Positions 31,259 through 38,062 of a stretch of 38,062 nt of DNA are shown here, piece by piece. This stretch comes from Ferrimicrobium acidiphilum DSM 19497. Lineage in GTDB: Bacteria; Actinomycetota; Acidimicrobiia; Acidimicrobiales; Acidimicrobiaceae. The position numbers and the translations under genes are program-made. Below the pieces are notes generated by a model. It saw only the letters and a list, made by a program, of their open reading frames with translations, searched no databases and was not told the DNA's origin. The number at the start of each line of letters is the position of its first letter. Within the stretch, counting starts at the first letter, position 1. The stretch spans positions 1 to 38,062 of the forward strand of contig NZ_JXUW01000027.1 in NCBI RefSeq assembly GCF_000949255.1, read 5' to 3'.

Positions 31259-32851
31259 GTGACCCAACTCACCGATGGTACGGTGGTTAGGCTTCTCCAT
31301 GCAGCGCCGATTGCGATGATCGTAATTGATAACGCTGGCCTAATCGTACTCGTGAACGCTGAGGCCGAACGACTATTCGGCTATCGCAGTGAGGAACTCA
31401 TTGGAACGCCCGTCCAGCCGCTCATTTGCATTGGGGATACGCGTTTTCTGTCTTCAGCGGCCGGTTTAGAGATGGTAGGTCGACGACAAGATGGCAGCGA
31501 GTTCTCGGTGGCAGTCTCGGTATCGACATTATCAACCGAGACTGGACTTCTGATCTCAGCGACGATTCTCGACATCAGCCAGCGCATCGAAGTAGAGGCC
31601 GAATCTGAACGCGAAAAGAGGGAATCTGAACGAGTACGACTCGAAGCTGAAACCGACCGGGAGCGATTGGAGGTGCAGCTTCACCAATCTCAACGAATGG
31701 AGAGCTTGGGTCAACTCGCCGGAGGCGTCGCTCACGACTTCAACAATCTGTTAGCTGTAATTATGAACTACACATCGTTCGTTGCCGATGAGTTGTCTGC
31801 CGTTGCTATGACATCGACTGACTCGAAGTGGGATGAACCTCTCAAAGACGTTAGGCAGATCCAATTGGCTGCAGAGCGTGCCAGTCTCCTGACACATCAA
31901 CTGCTATCGTTCGCTCGTCGGGAGGTGGTCCAGCCTCGCGCATTGAGCCTCAACAGTGCAATCGTCCGCATGGAGCAGATTCTGCGTCGGACAATCGGTG
32001 AGCTGGTAAAACTGGTCACCACCCTCACAGACAACTTACCGATGATAATGGCCGATCCCGGTCAAATTGAACAGATTATTCTCAATCTCGCCATCAATGC
32101 TCGCGACGCAATGCCGAATGGTGGCAAGCTGTCGATCGATACATCGATGAGGGAGGTCACGCTCGAAGAGAGTTCGGAATCAGGCATCTCAATGGGGTCT
32201 TTTGTGTGTTGTCGTGTTAACGACATTCGTGTAGGCATGTCGGCAGAGGTCCGCGATCGTGCTTGCGAGCCCTTCTTTACCACCAAGCCGAGAGGTGAGG
32301 GCTCGGGACTTGGTCTTGCGACCGTCTATGGAATCGTTTTCCAGTCCGGTGGACATACGAGGATAGATTCCGACGAGGGAATCGGGACGACAATAACCGT
32401 CTTTCTACCTGCTGCCGAACAAAATGTTGCAGTTGAAAATCTCGGCGAGATCATAGATGGCCTCAATCCACGAATCGGAACAGAGACAGTCCTTGTGGTC
32501 GATGACGAAGATGCGCTGCGCGAAGTGACCCGGCGAATACTGACACGCAATGGCTACACCGTCATAACCGCATCCAGTAGCGCCGAGGCGATTGAAATCG
32601 CCGCCTCATACCCAAGAGACATCGATCTCCTCCTCACCGACGTGATCATGCCGATTATGCAAGGTCCAACCGTCGCCAACAAAGTGAGACAGCTCCGACC
32701 GGATATCAAAGTACTCTTTATTTCTGGCTACGCCCAACCCGTTCTTGAAGCAGGAGCTGTTCTTGAAACGGAGTTCGAATTGGTGGAAAAGCCGTTTAAT
32801 CAGGTGACACTGCTAGAACACGTGCGCAAGGTGCTCGATCATGCCGAGTGA
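31259..32851 (+). CDS. Cytoplasmic PAS sensor histidine kinase with C-terminal receiver
   Basis: 530 residues from GTG 31259. A PAS domain (about 8-118) reads PIAMIVIDNAGLIVLVNAEA and LFGYRSEELIG. A charged coiled coil (EVEAESEREKRESERVRLEA) leads to the phospho-acceptor His159 in GGVAHDFNNLLA. The ATPase domain has the N box (IILNLAINARDAMPNGG), the F box (CEPFFTTKPRGEG) and the G2 box (GSGLGLATVYG). The G1 box reads N-D-I-R-V-G-M instead of D-T-G-V-G-M, so its first Gly is Arg324. The receiver (about 413-530) has VVDDEDA, Asp461 in LLTDVIMP and Lys in VEKPFN. No membrane segment is present. The next gene overlaps the end by 11 bases and is its likely partner. Kinase activity may be reduced. 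Confidence 0.9.
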   Translation: MTQLTDGTVVRLLHAAPIAMIVIDNAGLIVLVNAEAERLFGYRSEELIGTPVQPLICIGDTRFLSSAAGLEMVGRRQDGSEFSVAVSVSTLSTETGLLISATILDISQRIEVEAESEREKRESERVRLEAETDRERLEVQLHQSQRMESLGQLAGGVAHDFNNLLAVIMNYTSFVADELSAVAMTSTDSKWDEPLKDVRQIQLAAERASLLTHQLLSFARREVVQPRALSLNSAIVRMEQILRRTIGELVKLVTTLTDNLPMIMADPGQIEQIILNLAINARDAMPNGGKLSIDTSMREVTLEESSESGISMGSFVCCRVNDIRVGMSAEVRDRACEPFFTTKPRGEGSGLGLATVYGIVFQSGGHTRIDSDEGIGTTITVFLPAAEQNVAVENLGEIIDGLNPRIGTETVLVVDDEDALREVTRRILTRNGYTVITASSSAEAIEIAASYPRDIDLLLTDVIMPIMQGPTVANKVRQLRPDIKVLFISGYAQPVLEAGAVLETEFELVEKPFNQVTLLEHVRKVLDHAE

Positions 32852-33992
32852 AGTGCCGGTGATCAGGGTAGTCGTTATAGACGACCACGAAATGATTCTC
32901 CAAAGTGTGGTTCGCTTGCTCCGCGACGATCCCCAGATTGTAGTCGTCGGCACAGCGCTGAACGCTTTGCAGGGAATTGAACTCACTCGGCACGAGTTCC
33001 CAGACGTCGTAATAATTGATTACAGTCTGCCGGACATGGACGCCCCCGATGCGATCAAGATACTGCATGAGGTCTGTCCTGAGGTCAAGATCGTCACTCT
33101 CTGCGGCTCGGAGCGCCCTGGTGCACTTCTTGCGTCGATGAGGGCGGGCAGTTCTGCATGGGTTACGAAAACCCGAGCTATCCAGGAATTGCGCGACGCA
33201 GTGTTGCGCGTAGCTGCAGGTCTACCAGTCACCATCCACGAGTTGGAGTTACTTCCGACCTTTGATCAGCTAGTGCCGTATTATCAGCCCATTGTAGCGC
33301 TCGAGAGTGGCCGAATCACCGGATTCGAAGCGCTGATTCGCTGGCGACACCCCGAACGGGGGCTGCTCGGCCCCGAGGCGTTCCTACCATTCATGGAGGA
33401 GATCGGTTTCATCGTGGAGATCGATAGATGGGTCCGGGAACAAGCGATACCCCAACTTGGGGATTGGCAGCAACACTTCCCGCGAACTCCCAACATTTCG
33501 ATGCACGTCAACCTATCGGCGAGTGACTTTTTGGATCCGGCTATTGTCCATTCAATCTCCGAGATTGTTAAAGACTCCAACATTGATCCCGCCGATCTTG
33601 TCTTGGAAGTAACTGAATTGATACTGCTTGGAGACAACGCGCACACGTTGGACTTATTCACCCAATTTAAGAGTCTCGGGGTGACGCTGGCACTCGACGA
33701 TTTCGGTACCGCCTTCTCGTCACTTTCTTACGTCCGTCGATTTCCCTTCGACCATTTGAAACTCGATATCTCGTTCACCTCAGAATTGCCCCACTCGACA
33801 CGCTCGATGCTGCTTGTCGAGGAGATCTGCCATTTGGCGACATCGATGAAGATGGGGGTGATTGCGGAAGGCATCGAGCGCCAAGAGCAGGCCGATGCGC
33901 TGCGTGGAATTGGCTGCCGCTACGGGCAAGGATACCTATTCGCGCGGCCACTCCCTGCCAAAGATTGCGAGCGACTCCTCGCTGCCGAGTAG
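32841..33992 (+). CDS. Response regulator with EAL cyclic-di-GMP phosphodiesterase domain
   Basis: 383 residues. The receiver (1-125) has VVIDDHEM, phospho-acceptor Asp60 in VVIIDYSLPDMD and the conserved Lys in AWVTKTRA. The EAL domain (about 138-383) keeps every catalytic block: E163 in GFEALIRWRHP, Asn in HVNLSASDF, Glu in LVLEVTELI, D286-D287 in LALDDFGTAFSSLSY, Lys in HLKLDISF, Glu in VIAEGIERQEQ and QGYLFARPLP. It should hydrolyse cyclic di-GMP when switched by phosphorylation. ATG 32841 lies inside the end of the kinase gene, so the pair is translationally coupled. Confidence 0.93.
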   Translation: MPSEVPVIRVVVIDDHEMILQSVVRLLRDDPQIVVVGTALNALQGIELTRHEFPDVVIIDYSLPDMDAPDAIKILHEVCPEVKIVTLCGSERPGALLASMRAGSSAWVTKTRAIQELRDAVLRVAAGLPVTIHELELLPTFDQLVPYYQPIVALESGRITGFEALIRWRHPERGLLGPEAFLPFMEEIGFIVEIDRWVREQAIPQLGDWQQHFPRTPNISMHVNLSASDFLDPAIVHSISEIVKDSNIDPADLVLEVTELILLGDNAHTLDLFTQFKSLGVTLALDDFGTAFSSLSYVRRFPFDHLKLDISFTSELPHSTRSMLLVEEICHLATSMKMGVIAEGIERQEQADALRGIGCRYGQGYLFARPLPAKDCERLLAAE

Positions 33993-34421
33993 CATTTCCT
34001 TCTTCACTCCAGTTGTTGTGACGGCAAAACAAAATGATTTTCTAAATCTCCTTGTCAGATGCTACGAACTCCGTAATGATAACGACGGATAAGGACGCCC
34101 GAAGTTGCTCCGGGAAGTCACGCTCCAGCACCAACGATCGCGGTCCCCCTGTTCTTGCCAGATCCTCTATCATGACAGGTCTAACTTGTGGGCGTCCAAG
34201 TGAGCTCACCGGCACATCCTGCCACAGCGCAATGCCACTCACATGAAGGTCAATGGAACCAACGGCAGAGCGCCTTCAAGAAGTTGCCCAATTCCGCCGA
34301 CAACACTAGATAGAAGATGAACCATGCAACTCAGTGTCGATACTCCGAAGAGAGGGTCGATGGATCAAGACGAAGTCGCTAGTGGGATCCCGTACACCTA
34401 CAGCAGATCAGGAGTGAATAG
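33993..34421. other. Gap before the GGDEF-EAL gene
   Basis: About 430 bases. A 66-codon minus-strand frame at 34042-34242 (GTG start) has protein-like composition but no ribosome-binding site or motif. AGGAG at 34410-34414 serves the next gene. No cyclic-di-GMP riboswitch consensus was recognised. Confidence 0.4.
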
Positions 34422-36902
34422 GTGGGTTATCCCAGAGGGTCGCTAACTCGCGTGCCTGTCGTCGACGACGTAGATTCCCAACAAGCGACGCGTCTATCCC
34501 TGCGGGAGATCTGGGCGGGCTTGGTGCGCCCTGCATTTTCGGACTCCCATTTCTGGATTATTCAAGCCATGGTTGTGACGACCTTCTTCATCGACCTCGG
34601 TGGAGACCTCGCGCAGAATGCCCATTTAACTCCCTTACCCGGTTTCGTGTGGATAGTGCTCCTATTCGTTCCCGTTGCCTACGGAGGTAGATATTTCGGC
34701 ATTATTGGATCTCTAGGTGCAGCGCTGAGCGGGATGATCCTCGTTATCCCGGAGATGCTGCTATTTCAACACAGTGTCGAACAACAATTGGGAACATACA
34801 GCATCACCGCCATCATGATCATCGTTGCCTTTGTGACTGGTGAGCGTCTTGAGGAGATACAGGCGATCAAACGTGCCTTGGCCGCCACCGATGAACTCTT
34901 TAGGAGTCAACAGCGTTCGAGCATTGTCTTTGAGAACAGCGTTGCCGCCATATGTATAACCGATACCGAAGGTAACATTCTCGAGGTTAATCGCTCATAC
35001 TGTGAGCTGGTAGGACTGACAAAGGAAACGATAACTGGCCAAAACATCACGGACCTTGCCGATCCAGAACATCGTGTCAGCGACGCACAGACAATTCATC
35101 GTCTTATAGCTGGTGAGGTTCAGAGTGTCAACTTCACCACACGCTGCCTACACAAGGATGGCCACTCAATTTGGGTAGACGCATTCTACTCGCTGGTTCG
35201 CGACAGAGGCGGGGTTCCGGTCTATATCATCGCTTCATTTTACGACATTACAGCCAGACGAGCTAGTTTAGAGGCACTCGACAATTCAGAGAGGCGATTC
35301 CGATCCGCGTTCGACGCATCGCCGATAGGCGTAGCACTCATCAGCATCGATGGGAGGTTCCTTCAAGTCAACTCGGCGTTGTGCCAAATGGTAGGACGAA
35401 ACGCATCCGAGGTGATCGAACTGGGCGTCTTGGGTTTGACGCATCCATCGGATCGCGACTTGACAAACCAGCTACTAAAAGCTCAAGATGATGTGATTCA
35501 GGTCACAAAACGCTATATGCATGCGGATGGACACATATTGTACGTACAGGTGACCCGCAGTCTGATCATTGGCTCCGACATCGATGAACGATACTTCATC
35601 TCACAGTTTCGGGATATCACTGATGAGCGCGCCCGCTCCGCGCAGCTCACCCACCAAGCGCTCCACGACCCACTTACAGGGCTTGCCAACAGAGCCCTCT
35701 TCGAGGATCGCCTACCCCAGGTTAACGCGAGGTCGGAGCGTCTAGGTGGTAGCCAGAGCGCAGTGTTGTTGCTGGACCTCGATGACTTCAAGGTGGTGAA
35801 CGACACCGCTGGCCACCACATCGGCGACCAGATGCTTGTGGAACTCTCGCGTCGGCTTGAGAGCGTTACACGCTCCTCAGACACCCTATGCCGTTACGCT
35901 GGTGATGAGTTCATCTACCTCGCAGAGGGACTCAAGTCTCCCATGGAGGCAGAACAAGTTGCAGATCGTCTTCTCAGTGTAATCGACGAGCCGTTTCACA
36001 TAGATGGAAGAGACTTCGCTCAACACGCAAGCATCGGGGTGGCAGTCTACGGTGCAAATGGGGTGGAAGACGCCAAGATCATCGAATGCGCCGACATCGC
36101 TCTATACGAGGCTAAACGTCTTGGGAAAGGCACCTATGTAGTATTCACGCCTGAAATGAATGAGAAAACATCCACCCGATTCCAGCTTATCCAGGAGTTG
36201 AAACACGCGTCTCTCTCGAATGAATTTTCCATGTCCTACCAAGCAATTCTCGATCTCGATACAGAGAGCATCGCCGGTTTTGAGGCATCGCTGCGCTGGG
36301 TACATCCACAACGTGGGCTAATGTTACCTGATGCATTCATTCCTCTTGCTGAACAAAGCGACCTCGTTCTAGAACTCGGTGCCTTTGCGCTCCACGAGGC
36401 CATCAGCAAAGCGCTATCATGGGAGATCAAGGGGGCACAGTCGCAGGCACCCTATGTCATGATCAACTTGACAACCCGCCAGTTCCATGACCCAAACCTG
36501 GTGACGATGGTTGATAAAGCGCTTGCTGCAAGTGGAATTGCACCAACCCGCCTCATCCTCGAATTCACCGAAGAGACTGCCCTTGATGACATCAGCACCA
36601 CTGTTGAAGTATTGGAGAATCTGAAGCGCCTCGATGTGAGGACTGCCCTGCGGGACTTCGGAGCCGGATACTCCTCTCTCTCGTATCTCGCATTTCTGCA
36701 ACCGAGCATCGTCAAAGTCGATCAATCCATCACACAATCGATACATGACACCGCGGTGTTAGAGACGATCGTCTTCCTTAGCCACAGACTAAACCTGTCA
36801 GTTCTCGCACAGGGAATCGAAACCATCGATCAGCTAGCATCCCTTAGGCAACTTGGTTGTGACCTTGGCCAAGGGAGTCTCATCGCCCACGTCCTGCCAT
36901 GA
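34422..36902 (+). CDS. Membrane PAS-PAS-GGDEF-EAL protein; cyclase likely active, EAL degenerate
   Basis: 826 residues from GTG 34422. About four membrane segments fall at 44-62, 73-90, 93-112 and 126-142. PAS domains follow at about 165-285 (VAAICITDTEGNILEVNRSY) and 290-410 (GVALISIDGRFLQVNSALC). The GGDEF domain (about 415-580) reads ALHDPLTGLANRALFEDRL, LLLDLDDFKVVNDTAGHHIG and the active loop A-G-D-E-F at 493-497. The inhibitory I-site R-S-S-D is at 484-487, the correct five residues before it. In the EAL domain (about 590-826) the signature is E621-A-S, D-D-F-G has become Arg744-D-F-G, and A-E-G-I-E has become A-Gln797-G-I-E; these losses remove metal ligands. It probably makes cyclic di-GMP and uses the EAL half for binding or control. 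Confidence 0.9.
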   Translation: MGYPRGSLTRVPVVDDVDSQQATRLSLREIWAGLVRPAFSDSHFWIIQAMVVTTFFIDLGGDLAQNAHLTPLPGFVWIVLLFVPVAYGGRYFGIIGSLGAALSGMILVIPEMLLFQHSVEQQLGTYSITAIMIIVAFVTGERLEEIQAIKRALAATDELFRSQQRSSIVFENSVAAICITDTEGNILEVNRSYCELVGLTKETITGQNITDLADPEHRVSDAQTIHRLIAGEVQSVNFTTRCLHKDGHSIWVDAFYSLVRDRGGVPVYIIASFYDITARRASLEALDNSERRFRSAFDASPIGVALISIDGRFLQVNSALCQMVGRNASEVIELGVLGLTHPSDRDLTNQLLKAQDDVIQVTKRYMHADGHILYVQVTRSLIIGSDIDERYFISQFRDITDERARSAQLTHQALHDPLTGLANRALFEDRLPQVNARSERLGGSQSAVLLLDLDDFKVVNDTAGHHIGDQMLVELSRRLESVTRSSDTLCRYAGDEFIYLAEGLKSPMEAEQVADRLLSVIDEPFHIDGRDFAQHASIGVAVYGANGVEDAKIIECADIALYEAKRLGKGTYVVFTPEMNEKTSTRFQLIQELKHASLSNEFSMSYQAILDLDTESIAGFEASLRWVHPQRGLMLPDAFIPLAEQSDLVLELGAFALHEAISKALSWEIKGAQSQAPYVMINLTTRQFHDPNLVTMVDKALAASGIAPTRLILEFTEETALDDISTTVEVLENLKRLDVRTALRDFGAGYSSLSYLAFLQPSIVKVDQSITQSIHDTAVLETIVFLSHRLNLSVLAQGIETIDQLASLRQLGCDLGQGSLIAHVLP

Positions 36903-36904
36903 CC

Positions 36905-36934
36905 GATGGTCTGTGATGGTCTGTGATGGTCTGT
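36905..36934 (+). repeat. Three tandem 10-base repeats after the GGDEF-EAL gene
   Basis: GATGGTCTGT occurs three times in exact tandem, starting two bases after the stop codon of the GGDEF-EAL gene (TGA 36900-36902). Period ten is not a codon multiple. Purpose unknown; slippage or a protein-binding array are possible. Confidence 0.7.
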
Positions 36935-37517
36935 ACAACGAAACAAGATGATTTAAGAAATTAAGCGTCCGTCCAGGGCGGAAAGTAGCACTCGAATCGG
37001 TCTGTCAGGGGACTAACCGACCAAAATCAGGTACCGGAGTCTGACCGATGATAGACACAGGGAGTTCGCAGCTGTTCAAGCTGGACAAACTAGCACACGC
37101 TGCGGTCGTTCACAATCCTGAGAGCGAGAGCATTATCTTCCATGGAGCGCAACCAGCTTGATGGAGACTCCATGGGAGCTGAACCAGTAAGCTCCCGAGC
37201 AAAGTAGAGCGTCTCATGCTCCGTGAGCCACATCGGACAGTCGGGCTGTCCACCGTTGAATCTCCCGATCCATTTGCGCAGGAATAGCGTTCTGGTTCTG
37301 GCTCGTCATGGAGGACACCGAACCCTATATTTGTTGGCCATCCATAACCTCGCTGCTGGTCGCGTCACACCTGTGATGTGTCTTTAGGCACACGTTGATC
37401 CACGTTTGACTTTGGGCCAACCGCTGCATCGCCAAGTTAAACTCTGAGTCCAATTCATGTAGCTATTGTGTACTAGGGCTCCTCTGGTATCCCAGTCTTT
37501 AATTTTGAGCCAAGTTT
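36935..37517. other. Gap without a recognised gene
   Basis: About 580 bases between convergent genes. A 37-codon plus frame (ATG 37048 to TGA 37161) has no ribosome-binding site. CCATGGAG and CTCCATGG (about 37140-37177) form an 8-base inverted repeat with a 20-odd-base loop, overlapping an imperfect direct repeat of CCATGG..GC.(N)AACCAG. Confidence 0.4.
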
Positions 37518-38062
37518 TCAAGCAGCGGCTTTGAGTTTTGCATGTTCGAGATAGTTGCCGACATAGTTCTCTATCGTGTTGAGTGCGCGCTGTAACCCGA
37601 TAGGAGCAGGTTGCTGGTTGGCTGCGAGAAGGGGTGGCAGAACGCGGTGGCCTAGCTTGGTATAGGTGATGGCAAAGCGGATTCCCTCTGGCGTAAGCGT
37701 ATAGCTGTTGGTATGGGGAATCCTTGTAATGAGACCTTTGAGGCGCAGCTTACGCAGGTCATAGGTCATCTGCGCGGCGCTATAGGGACCACCAAGCAGC
37801 TGGGACACCGAGGCACGAAGGCTCTTGTTGGTGAAGCCGATGACGGTATTTAGCGCCACGCAGAGCGCACCGGCCAGGGCCATGACGCGTTTATCCCCGA
37901 AGCGTATCGCTCCGGTTCGTCTGCCCTCCTCTAGCGAGGGCTGTGAGATCCGCTCCCATAGAGCAGTCTCGATGGCACAGCCCTGACCGGCACGTTGGAT
38001 GTCAAGTAGTCGACGATTGGCGGCTCGAGCCTTGTCGATCAACTCGGCGAGGTTGCGGAGGC
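37518..38062 (-). CDS. C-terminal part of a winged-helix-like protein of unknown function, 5' end outside the window
   Basis: The minus frame is open from the right edge to TGA 37518-37520 (181 residues visible); an internal TTG at 38042 is not needed as a start. The visible part begins LRNLAELIDKARAANRRLLD, then MALAGALCVALNTVIGFTNK, SLRASVSQLLGGPYSAAQMT and YDLRKLRLKGLITRIPHTNS with YTLTPEGIRFAITYTKLGHR. The YDLRKLRLKGLI...P....Y.LT..G block is a winged helix-turn-helix. Proteins with this ending are common in actinobacteria as long uncharacterised proteins; I do not know their function. Its family and completeness depend on sequence beyond 38062. Confidence 0.65.
   Translation of the reverse strand, partial: LRNLAELIDKARAANRRLLDIQRAGQGCAIETALWERISQPSLEEGRRTGAIRFGDKRVMALAGALCVALNTVIGFTNKSLRASVSQLLGGPYSAAQMTYDLRKLRLKGLITRIPHTNSYTLTPEGIRFAITYTKLGHRVLPPLLAANQQPAPIGLQRALNTIENYVGNYLEHAKLKAAA

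Noticed and set aside
30823-31272. 149-codon minus-strand frame
   Set aside because: Runs into the start of the kinase gene on the other strand, has no motif and covers IS-like repeats.
34042-34242. 66-codon minus-strand frame with GTG start
   Set aside because: Composition is protein-like but there is no ribosome-binding site, promoter or known relative to support it.
36903-37100. Cyclic-di-GMP riboswitch after the GGDEF-EAL gene
   Set aside because: Fragments such as GACCGATGG recall the motif, but the conserved GCAAAG and tetraloop-receptor blocks are absent.

Overview
The window looks like an accessory region of an actinobacterial chromosome. The strongest lineage marker is a mycothiol-dependent maleylpyruvate-isomerase-type protein (29500-30273). 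Several genes also carry a TANNNT -10 box 6-8 bases before the start codon with no Shine-Dalgarno sequence, the actinobacterial leaderless pattern. Moderate GC, exported beta-propeller-like lipoproteins and a CoA-disulfide-reductase/rhodanese fusion would fit an Acidimicrobiia-type bacterium, but genus is a guess.

Layout. 1-189: end of a possible transposase. 702-1922: lipoprotein with BNR-like repeats. 2253-3899: a graveyard of toxin-antitoxin and defence genes (frameshifted XRE antitoxin, HipA stub, YoeB-like toxin with a TGA codon, 3'-damaged chloramphenicol-phosphotransferase-like gene, 5'-truncated TIGR02391 gene, possible zinc ribbon). 3951-5844: two divergent secreted or anchored proteins of unknown function. 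5990-7985: IS607-type element (serine recombinase TnpA plus TnpB) whose 3' end is cut by a foreign tandem repeat. 8239-12288: DNA-damage block (DinB; Ogt and an AdaA-AlkA fusion in one operon). 12673-13710: aldo/keto reductase. 13825-14690: relics of the BNR lipoprotein and of a tyrosine recombinase. 15077-17056: large BNR-repeat lipoprotein. 17442-18713: YbfB/YjiJ-type MFS transporter. 18967-19330: TnpB relic. 19843-21926: MerR-type regulator and acyl-CoA dehydrogenase (AidB-like) operon with a palindromic operator over its promoter. 22326-23020: DUF1778 antitoxin and a GNAT toxin broken next to an IS3-type relic. 23801-24436: TRIC/UPF0126 membrane protein. 24993-26675: CoA-disulfide reductase-rhodanese. 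27086-27987: relics of a group II intron, an IS1634-type transposase and a CsrA-like protein. 28694-30273: ArsR-like regulator convergent with the mycothiol enzyme. 31259-36902: three-gene cyclic-di-GMP module. 37518-38062: partial winged-helix-like gene.

How it works together. The coherent functional units are (i) alkylation repair (AdaA-AlkA overlapping Ogt, with DinB nearby); (ii) a MerR-controlled flavoenzyme operon; (iii) a signalling module in which a PAS sensor kinase with a fused receiver overlaps a receiver-EAL phosphodiesterase, followed by a membrane PAS-PAS-GGDEF-EAL protein whose cyclase half looks active with an inhibitory I-site and whose EAL half has lost key residues. Between these units lie dead mobile elements and broken addiction modules, so the region appears to have been an insertion hotspot.

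No wholly new multi-gene system is evident. The best leads are the ORF-less group II intron relic with a mutated domain V triad, the CsrA-like micro-ORF, the set of leaderless promoters that fix start codons, and the unusual residue losses in the cyclic-di-GMP module. All family calls come from reading motifs by eye without database searches.
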